A stretch of 64,000 nt of DNA, from NCBI RefSeq assembly GCF_937616625.2, contig NC_065574.1:29576501-29640500 (forward strand), given 5' to 3'. The DNA is from Mercurialis annua. Its lineage: Eukaryota; Streptophyta; Magnoliopsida; Malpighiales; Euphorbiaceae. Within the stretch, counting starts at the first letter, position 1. Each line of letters starts with the position of its first letter. Both the position numbers and the translations under genes were made by a program. This document shows positions 1 to 12,109 of the stretch, piece by piece. The notes beneath the pieces are model-generated. The model was not told the DNA's origin, did not search any database, and worked only from the letters and a program-made list of their open reading frames with translations.

Positions 1-629
1 ATTTTTGAATGATTGGAGGAGTAACTAGGATTGAGATTTGGTTTCTAATCTAGGATTCTGCTATCATGAGGTAAGTTTACGTATTCTTTTGAATGACGGT
101 AAGAGTTTTGTATTTATGATTCAGGAAGTTAATGGTATTATCGAAATTGGTGTTCATCGCTGGACCAAATGATTCAAATAGTGGTTGTTTTTTGCCAAAC
201 TATTATTTAGTTGTTGTGGAATATTGTTATCGATTGTTTTGGGTGCCAAGCTCGTTATAACTGGATAAGTGAGTAGGTGTTGTAGAACGCAAGATTTTAC
301 CAGCTTGTGTTTTCAATACCCTGTATGAAACGATAAAGTTTGGAATTGTAAGAACTATGGTTGAGCTTAGGGCTTGCTCTTACACTTTGATAATGTGGAG
401 TTAGTAATCATATAGATTTAAGTTAGTTTTGGAAGACAACTTGTTAAAGAGTATTTGTGACTCTCAATTGGATAATTGTTGATTATTCACATTATGTTGA
501 TCGAGTCATCATTGGGGCACTAAGTTGTTAGAATCACAATTTTGCGCATAAGTGTGTTGTGACCGTTTAAACTGCTAGTCAGTTTCAGATTTAAAAATTC
601 GAGTTCTAGTTTTTCATAGGTTGGGAGAA
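1..629 (+). mobile_element. 3' end of Ty3/gypsy internal region (non-coding tail)
   Basis: No protein domain is readable in any frame. The stretch matches, in reverse orientation, the sequence just outside the LTR start at 18464: both contain the same run of phrases (a CCAACTTGTTAAA-like segment, a GTTGATCGAGT segment, then AAATTCGAG and TTGGGAGAAT or TTGGGGAGAAT). The segment ends in a polypurine tract (GGGAGAA, about 622-629) directly before TGTAATACCCC. That is the expected junction between a 3' polypurine tract and a 3' LTR, so I read it as the last part of a plus-strand gypsy element whose body lies left of the window. The lineage (possibly a chromovirus) is a guess. Confidence 0.6.
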
Positions 630-1377
630 TGTAATACCCCATATATTTTCGGCGTGTTTCGTCTTGTGTTGACCTTCCCGAGTGGAAATTTTGTTTGGAG
701 TTATCATTGCGAGAGATTTGAGGTTTCGTTCTAGATTATTTTAAGTTTTCAGTCAAAACTTTAGTGGGAGAGTTTGTTTTCCCTCGTTGATGTCAGCTAG
801 ATATGGTGTTATTGTTTATGTCATGTGAAAGTTAGTGTTATTACTTTTTATGATCATTTGTGATTGTTTAGAGTATGAGTTGTAGTATTGAGTTATTGTT
901 CGAGGAACAACCTGTTGAGTTTTACTTACGCAAGCACTTAAGTCGCTAAGCACGGAATTACTATGTTGTGGTTTGTGGTGTCATTTTAAGCATGTTTGTT
1001 ATTTTGGATTTTATCAAACATTCTCGGTGCGCGTTGTTAATTGTTGGCTTGTTATGTAATGTTGAGTTCCGTTATTTTTCAAACTTCATGTTGTTTATTC
1101 AAATGCATTTTCAGATTTTAAACATTGATTATATTGGGTTTTCTTTGGTTCGGGTTTGACTTGGGTCGCCCGACACGTGATTTAAGCTTGGCAGTCTTGG
1201 TTGACTCGGCTAAATACCATTTTGTTTTCTTTTAAGTTGTTTTACCAAATGGTTTGAAAAGGTTTCCGGATTATATTTTCAAATGGAACTCGATAGAGCT
1301 TAATTGCTATATGGTTTTGGTTTTATTGGTTACTTGGTTGAGGGATGTTCTTAAGAGACGGAGTTCGTTACGCAGAA

Positions 1378-1481
1378 TTATTATTATTGTTGTCCTTATT
1401 ATTATTGTTGTCCTTATTATTATTGTTGTCCTTATTTTTAAATTTTAATTATAATTTTTGCATTTCGTCAAGTTTTAGATA

Positions 1482-1535
<54 letters not shown>
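1378..1535 (+). repeat. 21-bp tandem repeat followed by (TTA)n microsatellite
   Basis: Three copies of a 21-bp unit built from TTATTATTATTG plus TTGTCC lie at about 1378-1438. A nearly pure TTA run of about 17 copies follows at 1484-1535. Both lie in the U3 part of the gypsy LTR, upstream of its putative TATA box. Confidence 0.9.
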
Positions 1536-1539
<4 letters not shown>

Positions 1540-1831
1540 TTTTATTAAATTTTTATTTAGTCGTTCATTGATTCGATTTGTGTTTGGTTTGTATTATCAA
1601 TATTTTAGAAGAAAAAAAAGAAAAAAGAGTGTATATTTAGCATGCATGAAACTTATGTATATGTCTTACCTTTCATGTAGAAGCCCATCAAATTAGTAGA
1701 TAGCCAAAGATATTACAAAGCCCATCATTCCTTTTAAGCATAATCTGAATTGAATAGTAGTAGAAGAAGTGCTGCATTTCTTTCCTTTTGATCCTCAAAT
1801 TTTAGGTTCTTTTTAACATTGATTAAAGCCC

Positions 1832-1845
1832 TATTTATAAAATAA
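1832..1845 (+). promoter_or_regulatory. Putative TATA box of the gypsy LTR
   Basis: TATTTATAAAATAA lies in the LTR about 60 bp before a pyrimidine-rich leader (CATCTTCATCATTTTGTCCC). The leader resembles the R/U5 leaders of the other LTRs. Inferred from position and sequence only. Confidence 0.45.
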
Positions 1846-3077
1846 ATCCTAGCCGCCATACGCTCTGAAATATTCTGAAACACCATCTTCATCATTTTGT
1901 CCCTTCATTTCAAATCCGGTAAGATTCACATCACTTTTCTCGTTGTTACGTTCGTTATCGCTTTTTCCGTTTCCAACTCATATCTCCATCGTTTTAGTTT
2001 CAAACTGAAGCGGTTTGCTTGTTACATCAGTATTCATCACCCTCTATCATTATTGAACCTTGAAATCGAAAACGGTATGTAAATCTAATTCGTTTAAGCG
2101 TCACGACGGTTCATCGCTTTGATTTATTTGCTGCCGTTTCTTATCGTTATTTGCTGCCATTGTGTGATGATTTCAGAAAATCATTATGAGATGTTATCAT
2201 ACTGGTTGGTTAGAAACGTTAGGCCTTGTTTCCCTTTAGTTTGTGTGAATCGTTCATTGTGTGCAGCTTTATTATTGTTACCCGTAATTCTACCGATTTG
2301 ATTCTTGCTCACTGACTTTATTTTGTTACTGTGAGATTATATCGTTAGGCTTAATAGGAATTGTTATGGTTTTAAGGTGGATGTTGAAGTTGTTAATTAT
2401 GTGGTATTTGGCGGCAACTTGTTCTAACTAACTATTTGGCCATTTTTTTATTATTTTATATAGATTTTCATTATTAAAATCTGCATGTGTTATGGTTGCT
2501 GCAACTAGAAGTACATCATTGGCTTGTTTGTTTGTTTTTTTTGCTTGATTTGACTTCGTTTTTATTTACGTGAAATCAAATGGGTTTTAACTTTTTCTAT
2601 TGGGGTCTTAGGAATTGTTTAATCAAAGGTAATTGAATTAATATTAAGTTGAATGCGGACTTTAAATTATCGTTTTCATTTCTAAAATTTTAATCGATAA
2701 AATTATTTAAGTCTAAAAATATTAATATTGTCGATTTTAATTTAGATTGTTTTTTTATTATTACATTTTAAAAATTATAATTATTTTATAGCATAAATTC
2801 ATATAATTACTAGGGTTATTATTTTATTTTATGAATATTGGCTAAGCATGTCAATTTGGCTAAATTACAGTTTAGCCCTCGAACATTTTCTAAACTTATT
2901 TAGTTCAGTTTTTTTTTTGTAACTCGGGTTACTTGAAATTGAAGACATTGAGTTCTGTTTTAAAGTGAATTATTATTTTACCAAATTATTTTATAAATAT
3001 AAACTCGGGTTTATATTTGATAAACGTTTTAAGTCGGGTTAGACTTGGGTCACCCGACATGCACTACAACAATATGT

Positions 3078-3300
3078 GTTTTTAGTGGCAATAATTTAGT
3101 AGGAATTATTTTTTTGCCACTAATTCAATCAAACTTGGATATATTTGTGGCGAGGACTTAGTTTGCAACTATATTATTAAAAACAGCGGCAAAATTAAAT
3201 ATTTCCATTATTATCTTTGTATTAGTGGCACATATAGGAGTTTGCCATTAGAATTCTAAAATTTTAGCGTTAACATTTGGAAAAGGGCGGCAGAATGAAA
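3078..3300. repeat. Left subterminal repeats of the CACTA element
   Basis: Repeated short motifs of the type TAGTGGCA or TGCCACTA, in both orientations, occur at about 3082, 3113, 3184, 3222 and 3241. In En/Spm elements, subterminal repeats of this kind are bound by the TNPA-type protein; that role here is by family analogy. Confidence 0.75.
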
Positions 3301-4667
3301 TGAAAATTAAAATATCCTATTTAATTTTATTATTTTTTTAGTTTTAAGATGAGGTACACCATTTGTAAAAAAAATGAGGAGAAGTTAACCCTAAAAAATT
3401 AGACGATTCTGTTTCAACAATCCCCAAAGTGTTTAAAGTAACAAAAACTCCACAATTTTCTGATTCAATCGAACATTGTCGATTTACATAAGAGGCGCTC
3501 TATATTGGCTGTTGTCATCAATTGTGCGAATTTTGGTGGTTTTCTTGTTGCCGATTTCAGTAGGTATGAAATAGATGTCTATTTAGTTTTCATTCACCTT
3601 TTAGATGTAATTTGGTTAAGGACTTGTGTGGTTACTTTAATTATTGTGATGTATGTGAAATTTGGGTATTTGACAAGCTGGTTCTAATTACTGCACTTTT
3701 CTATATTTTGGTTTCACAAGATTCTTAATTTCCTAGTGTTGGAATTATGCTTATGCACTGATAAGAATTTTTATTTTATATTTTTGTATTTAACTCAGAA
3801 GAACTTTAGAGTTTGGGACCCTTTTCAAAATCTGAAAATTATAAAATGATTATAGAATTGTACATGTATTGATTTTTCAGTAATTGGTAGCAAAGAACGA
3901 ATTTCAACTATTTACACCCAAATATGAATTAGTGAAAGTTATTTTTTTTTTAAGATTTAATTGCAATAGTAGTGACAAAGAGATAGAAAAACAGAAGCAA
4001 TGATCTGCAAAAATTGGCTCTCTTTTTTTATTGTCTTAGAAAACTTAGACTTGCCTATGTTGTAAAAAGAGTTCCTTATTTGATAGGCATAGACAAAAAA
4101 TTGAGAAAGATTAGCTAATTTTAGGTTATTGACTATGATTACATTGGTGGAAAAGCAAACAAAATTTCAGTAATGATATCCATTGTCTTTCCAAACTCAA
4201 CCACCCATATCCTACTAATTATGTAATACTGTAGATTTGCAAGAACTCTCTAAGGACTTAATCATAATAACCATTCACAAAATCAAAAACTAAATAAGGC
4301 TAATCAGTGTACAAGTTGTGAATTAGTGAAAGTTAAATTCTGTTTTAGAACAACTTATTTGTTTCTTTTTTTGATTTTGTATTAGATGAATTGTTTATAT
4401 CCTTTTCATTGAGGTACTGTTAATGATAATATGGAGAATTGGTTTTTAATTGTTTTCAGTACCTAGTACTTAGGTAGTTTTATGCATATTTATTATAGAC
4501 GATAGTGTTCTGAGGCGTAAAATTATTCTAGTGCTCGAGGTGCGCTAATATGATTAAATTTATTTTAAATCTAAAATAAAAAAGATACTTAATCAATAAA
4601 CTTAAATTTGAGTAGTTTAAAAGTTCTGCTAAAACCTAATTAAGAACTTAAGCATACTAATTTTGAA
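3301..4667 (+). other. CACTA 5' region, no coding frame recognised
   Basis: AT-rich sequence between the left subterminal repeats and the copia insertion. Short open frames (for example 3505-3687) have no recognisable motif. The region may hold the promoter and 5' untranslated exon of the gene that becomes coding at 8572; no splice junction can be assigned with confidence. Confidence 0.35.
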
Positions 4668-4672
4668 CTTAA

Positions 4673-5191
4673 TGTTGCGGAAGCTCAATCGATTACGCTA
4701 GCAAGTCACGTATTGTGCTAAAAAATTATACCGGAAAATTCCTAGGAAAGAATGGTGGGTCACAGGCGGACCACTTAAGTACCAAACTCCTTAGACAGAA
4801 TTTCACATGATATAAATGACTTCACAATATATAACTTCGACTAGTCTGAGCGTTAGCTAATAAATAAACAATAAAGAGAACACCAACCTTTTAACGAGGT
4901 TCAGCCAGAAATGACCGGCTTACATCCTCGGGCACTGCCCAAAATACTCCACTAATTGTTTGTAACAAAATACAAGCTCGAGAGAGAACCAACTAAGCCT
5001 TAGGAGTTGATAAGGCTTGTTGTGGGATGAGTTTCAATGGGTAGAGGAGACTCCCTTTTATAAGCTAAGGAAGTCCTCACCCCTCCACTCCTAAACAATG
5101 TGGGATTCTACACTATATGTATATAGCTCAACAATCACAAGTCCCTTTTCTAAACAATGTGGGACAAATCTAAAATGAGCCATATCCAACA
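4673..5191 (-). repeat. 3' LTR of the small copia element
   Basis: 519 bp, TG...CA ends, nearly identical to 7613-8128. On the minus strand it is preceded by a purine-rich AAGGTGGAGATT tract (about 5192-5204), the usual copia polypurine signal. A TTATAAAAGG box lies on the minus strand at 5054-5063. Confidence 0.95.
5054..5063 (-). promoter_or_regulatory. TATA-like box in the copia 3' LTR
   Basis: TTATAAAAGG on the minus strand, duplicated in the 5' LTR at 7991-8000. Position is consistent with U3 ending shortly downstream. Confidence 0.5.
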
Positions 5192-5402
5192 AATCTCCAC
5201 CTTGGCGAATTTTCTCTCTACCATCTCGGACTATCTTCAATAGTACCTTCAATTGCGCTTCAAAAGCGCCAACTCTCAACTGTAGCAGTCAAGTACCAAT
5301 GTGGGATGATCCCACTTCAACACTCTCCCTCACGCATAGCATGACCGAGCAGAGCAACCAATCCCCCCTCACGCATCGCGTGGGCCGGGCCACATTCAAA
5401 TC

Positions 5403-7544
5403 TCAAATATTGAGAACACTAATCAAATTCAAACAATGTTTGAACTTGACTGCTTTCACAATCTTTGTCATCATATGAGCAGGAGTTTCCATGGTCAAAA
5501 TCTTCCGAAGTAGGACTCCACCTTCTTCAATAACCTCTGGCACCAAATGATATCGAACATCAATGTGCTTCGTCCTTGCATGGTAAACTTGGTCATTCTC
5601 TTCAATTTCCAATTTACCAAGCAACCCATGAAGCCAAATTGCTTCCTTAACAGCTTCTGCACTTTCCATGTACTCTACCTCCGTGGTAGACAAAGCAACT
5701 ATTGACTGCAAGGTAGACTTCCAACTAAACGACGCCTTTGCTTGTGTAAACACATAGCTCGTAGTCGATCGCCGTTTATCAACGTAGTCCGAATTATTGT
5801 ACCCAACTACATATTGACCATCTTTCTTGTCCTGCCCAAATATTAGACCAATATCCACAGTATTCAAAGTATACTGTATAATCCAATTTTCATCTCCAGC
5901 CACCTTAAGTCCATCGGGCTGCGTCGAATTGATTTCCCCATCCAAGAATCCAAGTAAAAACACTGTTTTTATGTCCAACTGAACTAGTTCCATATTCAAA
6001 TATGCTACTAAGGCCAACAAAATTCTAATGGAAAAATGTTTAACAACTCGAGAGATGGCCTCAATTCCTTCCGTCCAAACGTAGCTTTTAGCTACCAACT
6101 TTGCCTTATAGCCAATATCATTCTTGTTCGGAAATCCTTGTTCATATATCCAATTATAGGGACGTAGTCCCTCCAATAATCCTTGAGTTGCAAGAACCGT
6201 CAAGAATTTTCCACCATCATGCCCCAAACGCCAATGCCAAAGACTGATTTCTTCTAGCTCATTATCATCACTAGAAGCAACTATAACTGACCCAAGAATT
6301 GCATTACCCTGATAGTAATACAAATTATTGTTCTTCCGAATTCCTTTCATGACAACCTGTGCACCCGAGAATACCTTCATAACTCCATTAACTGCAGTAA
6401 CAACAAAGCCCTTTGATTCTAGGACTCCTACAGAAATGAGCTTCTTCGTCAAACTTGGCACATAACGAACATCTTCCAAAATCCTTATTGACCCATCATG
6501 GTTCCTCAAGTGAATTGAACCAATTCCTTTTGTCAAACAAGGATTGCCACTTGCTGTGTAAACAACTCCACCTTCTAGCTCTTTGAAGTCAACAAACAAT
6601 TCCCGATTGGGACACATATGATGACAACAACCCGAATCTAGAAGCCATTCAATAGGAGTATTTACCGATGACACAACAACCAATGAAAGATCTGATTTTT
6701 CGTCGTCACCCTCAGCTATATTCAAAGAAAACTCAACTTTTTCTTTATCAGTCTTGCCTTTATTCTTCAATTTGGGACAATCCCTTTTCCAATGCCCTTT
6801 CTCTCGACAAAAGGCACATTCATCTTTCTCTGGTCGGGACTTTGATCTCCCTTCCTTCCCAATTGTTTGGCTTTTCAAACGGCCTCTAACAATCAAAGCT
6901 TCTGCTGCACTACTAGTGTTTTCTTTCTTATCTTTTCTTCTCAATTCATAACTATATAATGCAGCGCAAACTTTGCTAAGAGACATACCAACCTTCCCAT
7001 GAAGTAGAGTAGTTTCAAGAAACTCAAACTCTTCAGGAAGTGATCCCAACAACATCAAAGCCAATTCTTCATCATCAAACGTCACATCCAAATTCAACCA
7101 ATCGGCTACAAATTGGCTGAAATTTGTGATGTGCTCATTCATAGTAGTACCTGGGAGATACGTGAACCGAAACAGCCTTTTCTTCATGTGAAGCTTATTC
7201 TGACTGTTCTTTTTCAAGAATTTCTCCTCCAATGCTTTCCACAAACTACTTGCAGATGTTTCCTTTGAGAAAGGATATCTCTGCTCTCTGGAAAGACATG
7301 ACCGAATGGTACCACATGCTAAACGATTGATGCTACTCCATTCTCTCTCATCAACATCTGCTGGTTTCTCTTTTTCAATAGCGACATCTAGACCTTGCTG
7401 AAATAAAGCGTCTAGAAGCTCACTTTGCCACATGCCGAAATGTCCTGTACCATCAAAAATCCCCACCACAATTCTTGCATTCGACATAGCCATTCTTCCC
7501 GAGGAAGAAGCTATCAACATGGATAGACTTTTGCTCCCAGACAT
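5403..7544 (-). CDS. Truncated copia gag-pol polyprotein (713 aa)
   Basis: One unbroken frame from ATG at 7544 to a stop at 5403. In order: a UBN2-type gag (about 1-215); a CCHC zinc knuckle CAFCREKGHWKRDC near residue 243; a protease motif WLLDSGCCHHMC near 303; and a GAG-pre-integrase stretch LWHWRLGH near 435. The sequence then jumps directly into the N-terminal part of a copia reverse transcriptase (YKAKLVAKSY, then LDIKTVFLLGFLDGE), and next into RNase H (YVDKRRSTTSYVFTQ, then VALSTTEVEYMESAEAVKEAIW). The whole integrase, the RT catalytic YVDD region and a short RNase H segment are absent. Full copia polyproteins are about 1,300 residues. All deletions keep the frame. It could supply Gag and protease but not integrase or reverse transcriptase. 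Confidence 0.93.
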   Translation of the reverse strand: MSGSKSLSMLIASSSGRMAMSNARIVVGIFDGTGHFGMWQSELLDALFQQGLDVAIEKEKPADVDEREWSSINRLACGTIRSCLSREQRYPFSKETSASSLWKALEEKFLKKNSQNKLHMKKRLFRFTYLPGTTMNEHITNFSQFVADWLNLDVTFDDEELALMLLGSLPEEFEFLETTLLHGKVGMSLSKVCAALYSYELRRKDKKENTSSAAEALIVRGRLKSQTIGKEGRSKSRPEKDECAFCREKGHWKRDCPKLKNKGKTDKEKVEFSLNIAEGDDEKSDLSLVVVSSVNTPIEWLLDSGCCHHMCPNRELFVDFKELEGGVVYTASGNPCLTKGIGSIHLRNHDGSIRILEDVRYVPSLTKKLISVGVLESKGFVVTAVNGVMKVFSGAQVVMKGIRKNNNLYYYQGNAILGSVIVASSDDNELEEISLWHWRLGHDGGKFLTVLATQGLLEGLRPYNWIYEQGFPNKNDIGYKAKLVAKSYVWTEGIEAISRVVKHFSIRILLALVAYLNMELVQLDIKTVFLLGFLDGEINSTQPDGLKVAGDENWIIQYTLNTVDIGLIFGQDKKDGQYVVGYNNSDYVDKRRSTTSYVFTQAKASFSWKSTLQSIVALSTTEVEYMESAEAVKEAIWLHGLLGKLEIEENDQVYHARTKHIDVRYHLVPEVIEEGGVLLRKILTMETPAHMMTKIVKAVKFKHCLNLISVLNI

Positions 7545-7592
7545 TTCTGCTCCAACTTTTATTTAATAGCTAACCGATATGCCAAGGATAGA

Positions 7593-7610
7593 ACCTTAGC
7601 TCCGATACCA
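7593..7610 (-). promoter_or_regulatory. Primer-binding site (initiator Met tRNA type)
   Basis: On the minus strand TGGTATCGGAGCTAAGG begins 2 nt after the 5' LTR. It matches the plant initiator-Met tRNA complement TGGTATCAGAGC with one substitution within the first 12 positions. It fixes the element's orientation. Confidence 0.8.
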
Positions 7611-7612
7611 AT

Positions 7613-8128
7613 TGTTACGGAAGCTCAATCTATTACGCTAGTAAGTCACATATTGTGCTAAATAATTATACCGGAAAATTCCCAGGAAAGAATGGTGGGT
7701 AACAGGCGGACCACTTAAGTACCAAATTCGTTAGACAGAATTTCACACGATATAAATGACTTCACAATACATAACTTCGACTAGCCTGAGCGTTAGCTAA
7801 TAAATAAAAAATAAAGAGAACACCAACCTAACGAGGTTCAGCCAGAAATGACCGGCTTACATCCTCGGGCACTGCCCAAAATACTCCACTAATTGTTTGT
7901 AACAAAATACAAACTCGAGAGAGAACCAACTAAGCCTTAGGAGTTGATAAGGCTTGTTGTGGGATGAGTTTCAATGGGTAGAGGAGACTCCCTTTTATAA
8001 GCTAAGGAAGTCCTCACCCCTCCACTCCTAAGTAATGTGGGATTCTACACTATATGTATATAGCTCAACAATCACAAGTCCCTTTTCTAAACAATGTGGG
8101 ACAAATCTAAAATGAGCCATATCCAACA
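7613..8128 (-). repeat. 5' LTR of the small copia element
   Basis: 516 bp, TG...CA. Differs from 4673-5191 by about 16 substitutions and a 3-bp indel by eye. Contains the minus-strand TATA-like box at 7991-8000 that would drive the 713-codon frame. Confidence 0.95.
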
Positions 8129-8571
8129 CTTAATACTAAGGTGATGTGCATTTTCCTTTACTGTTTATAGAAACATAATTAAAATGGTTGAGTTTCATAC
8201 AAACAACGGGGTATTAATCTAGTTTTTATAAAAAAACAAAACAAATAAATAAAAATTAGCTATTATTAGTATTATTAAGATGTTGGTATTGTAGGAGTCA
8301 AACGTAAGTTTCAAATGACAAAAATGGAAAACAAAAGTCAGCTAGTGCTACTCATATTTGAGTTAATTAAGCTTTATAGATGCTTTATCTTTCTTTTGAA
8401 TACGATTAGTCGATCCTGCTTTATGTATGAATTCATCGATATCTAGGTTACACTTACTAATGTTAGTTTAATAATAGTTTAATATTGTTTCAATAACATC
8501 GTTGTCATCTCGAAAAAGTTAATAGAAGTTTTCATTTTTATAACTTTAATTGTTTAAATTATGCAGCTCAA

Positions 8572-10941
8572 ATGGCTGTTAAAGTTAACTCATCAAGTGG
8601 ACTATATGATGCTTTAAGATCAAATGAGGAAAATCAAGGTATGATGCTAATCTTTATTTTTTCTATTTGTGGTTTTAGATTAGAAAAATCAGCATATTTA
8701 TATTTTATAATTATGGTTTATTTTTTAGTAGTAAAAGCTAAAAGAGGAAAGACTCGAGGTGCAAAGTGGAAGAAAAAGAGGGACATAGAAAAAATAAGAG
8801 TGCCAATAGTGATACCCCCATGCTTGCGGCGAGTTGTAGGACCAAATGCGCAACATTTCATTACCGAGACAAGTTATATTGTGAAGCAATATTGCCCGCT
8901 TAATGTTCCGAATTGGGCTGCAATAAGCGAGGATAAGAAGAAAAAACTCATGGATGCCGTTAAGGTCAATTTTGCATTTTAATTATTTTTAATATCTATA
9001 TATTTACATAAACTTGTTATCATTTTGTTGGATTACTTCAGGGAATGTTTATCTTCCCAAAAGGTGCTTATGTTGACCATGATGTCCAGAGTGTACTCAT
9101 GAGAAGCTTGAGAACATGGCGATATAATTTAAAAAAAAATTACTATCGGAAGTATAAGAATGACAAAGAAAGACTAAGTCACTGTCCTTCTGAAGTTGAC
9201 CCAAATGAATTGAAGTGGCTAGTGGAGCATTGGGGAACTCAAAAGTTTCAGGTAATATTTAACTTGTGGAGTTTTGATATTATTCAAATGTAAAATTGGG
9301 TGTTATTTTTTTCCATTAGTAGCTTGTCCAATCAGTTACTCATCATATGCACTAGAACACTTGGTTTCTAAAACTGTCACATGAATTATCTTATGACATA
9401 GCATTAGGAATTTCAAGTCAGGTTAATAGTTTAATTCATAACTGTATTATTTGAATGAAGATCTAGTGCAGTCCTAAATGGTTAAATGATTAATAGGTTC
9501 AGTAATTTCTATGTATCTTTCATATATCATAACTTAATTAGAAATTGTATTTATGACTTGTATTTATGACTCATGATACCACTAATTAGCATTCTTGTTT
9601 GTCAAATGAAGAATTTAAGCGAGACACATATGGCAAATAGGGAAAACAAGAAGATGTTAGCATGTGTAGGAACAAAGTCTATTCCAAGAATCGCACATGA
9701 AATGGTATATTTTCTATTTCTATCTTAATTTTTTTCATTAGACAACATAAGTAATTGTTATTTTATGCGGCTGAATATATGTTTTGTTTTTCATTTTATG
9801 TAAACTACTGACTTGGAACTTTCATCTCACTTTTTAGCAAAGCATTCCACCTCCAGATGAAAATGATGAACTAATCCTACCAGAATATGTGAGACTTTTT
9901 GAGAAACAAAAAAAGAAAAAGAGTGGTAATTGGGTAGATGATGAGGCTAAAGAAGCATATACAAAGCTCTTGGATTTACATAACGAACAACTAGAAAAAC
10001 ATTGTGTAGATAACCTTTCAACACCAGAGGCTTACACAATCGTTTTAGGTCATAAATCAGGGTATCAAAGAGGGATGGGCCAAGGACCTCCACCTTTTAG
10101 AGGTGTAAATGCTGGTGGGAAATATCAGTGCAGTGACATTGTCGATGAAAATGCTATAAATTCTCTAATTGAGGCTCAAGTTGAACAAAAAATTGCCGAG
10201 TTTTCAGCTAAAAAAGAAGTTGAGTTCGATAAAAGGTTACGAGCTGAATTAGATGCATACTCTAAAGAAAAAAAAGTGGAATTTCGGAAGAAAATTCAAG
10301 AGGAGTTAGAAAGTAAGTTGCGTAATAAGCTGCAACAAGATATGCAAAAGCAAATGCGCTAAATGTTTGAAAAAGAGTTTTTCAACAGGATACCTCCTCA
10401 AACTGTTGTAAGTTTTAGTTTGTTTCTGTTCAATTATTTCAGTTATATATAATTTAAACTATACTTGTTCCATTGTAGCTATAATGTATCTTAAATTTTA
10501 TAGGATTCACATCCACCTTCAGTACTTGCTGAGAATATATTGAATAAGGGATCCAATCTAACACAAAACAATGTTGTACGTCAAAATGATTTATATTTCA
10601 TCTATTAGCATGATCAATGTGCATTTGTATTCATGAACTTAGTTGACTTGAACATAAATTGACCTCTTGAGCTATTTATTTTTTCTAATTGGCAATCATT
10701 TTCTACAGCCTACATACTATTGTAAAAGTTGTGCGATTTCAGTCAAGGATGTAGCAGCTTATATGGCCCACATTCGGGGAGACCAACGTGAGTGTGCCAT
10801 TTACGTTAGAGTAGCTAATTACACTGATTAAATTATACTGAAGTGCTATCTTAATTTTTAGATCGAAGGCTTGTAATTGGAAGTTCAAATACTAAAGAAG
10901 CAGCTACAAAACGATTATTCCACCAAATGAAAGGTTGTTAA
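8572..10941 (+). pseudogene. CACTA TNPA-like protein (Transposase_24 family) with internal stop
   Basis: Spliced model: 8572-8638, 8729-8964, 9042-9251, 9612-9704, 9838-10362, all with GT/AG junctions and matching phases, giving 376 codons. The start follows a 3' splice site (AG at 8566). The region YRKYKN, then VDPNELKWLVEHW, then NRENKK and GTKS matches plant En/Spm Transposase_24. A GYQRGMGQGPPPF segment and a charged coiled-coil-like helix (about 310-376) follow. After the TAA at 10360-10362 the frame stays open through exons 10363-10407, 10504-10575, 10709-10787 and 10862-10941, again in phase, ending KGC-stop. This implies an original protein near 467 aa with a C-terminal C2H2 pattern. 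The likely role is binding transposon ends. The TAA could instead be a genuine end, with the tail used in another splice form. Confidence 0.8.
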
Positions 10942-12109
10942 TCCTTTCACATATTATATTTTTTATTTATTTTGACATTATTGTAAATGTCCTTTTTTTA
11001 ATATTTACTATTAAATATAGTTATTGCCAACTTTTAATATATTTTTTATAGAAAAATCAAATTAGAAAGATGAAGTGCTCCATCTCTTATCAGTTCTAGA
11101 TTAATATTGAATTTTATTAACAGGTGAGTTAATTTTTGTACTTTTTATCTTCCAATTTACGCTTTGTTAATTGTTTAACAATTTTGTTAAAATTTGATCT
11201 GCTTGTTTACAATAATAAAGTGTGAGGTCTGCAATGTTTTGCATATCAACTTGATATATAGTTTGTGATCGTTTTGTATATCACAAACTTAATAGCTTCA
11301 TCACTTGTTTGTTGTTGGTGTAATTTTTTGAACTTGAACAAGAGGATAGTAATGTATTTCTGTCCCTAAGCATGCTTACCTGATCATAAAATTTGATTAG
11401 TTTTCATACCGTTATGTGAAATAAAGTGTATCTCTAGTTTGTTCGTTTGTGTGCGATATGACTAGGATAAGGTAACTTCTTTAAAATTAGGTTGTGTTGG
11501 TGTTAACCCTTGAATATTTAGGACGCTTTAGTATGGAACCTGTATCCCAATGGAAATATATGTGACAGATTGATATTCGGTTGCTGTTGTTATGTGTAAG
11601 TGTGGTTTATGCTGTTATAATAAATATTATTTTGCACCTTCTATTCATATAAAAATGAACTAATTATTTCTTTTTTTATTTCTTTTAATTAGCAGGTTGT
11701 CAAAATTTTTGCATACAAATTTTGTAAAGAGCTATGGAGAATGAAGATTGTATATTTTGCATCAAGTTTCAGCTCTTCTTTTGGACAAAAGTGAAATTAG
11801 TATTAATTTGTGATATGAAATTAGTATTAATTTGTGATATGAAATCAATATTTTTATTAACAAAACAAATTATAACTTGTGTATAATATTAATTACTGAT
11901 TTTGGCCTCAATGTTAAGTAAACTTATGAGAGAAGATTGAATGTTTATTTAATATTAATTTGTTTAATTACGTGTTCCGTTATTCTAGAAAGTAGTATAA
12001 AATTTATAGTTGAAGATTAATATATTACCATACTTTTCAAATTGGATTGTTTAACTTCGATTACTTTTTTTTTTCATTAGTGGTTATTATAATTCACTAA
12101 TTGTATATA
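10942..12109 (+). other. CACTA 3' region, non-coding
   Basis: AT-rich sequence after the last recognised exon. A 24-bp unit (ATATGAAATTAGTATTAATT core) is repeated in tandem about 2.5 times at about 11793-11845. No coding frame recognised. Confidence 0.5.

Larger units (their letters stand above)
4673..8128 (-). mobile_element. Ty1/copia LTR retrotransposon, internally deleted
   Basis: The two LTRs are 4673-5191 and 7613-8128, about 97% identical by eye, flanked by a perfect 5-bp duplication CTTAA (4668-4672 and 8129-8133). Orientation is minus. The primer-binding site lies beside 7613 and the polypurine tract beside 5191. Internal sequence is only about 2.4 kb, against 4-5 kb for a full copia element, and encodes a single 713-codon frame. 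The insertion lies upstream of the CACTA gene's first recognised coding exon and is the youngest of the three nested layers on the left. Confidence 0.96.

Noticed and set aside
1484..1535. Possible origin or telomere-like repeat.
   Set aside because: It is a plain TTA microsatellite; no TTTAGGG telomeric runs are present anywhere in the window that I can see.
6668..6951. Plus-strand frames within the copia element.
   Set aside because: Antisense shadows of the 713-codon gag-pol frame.
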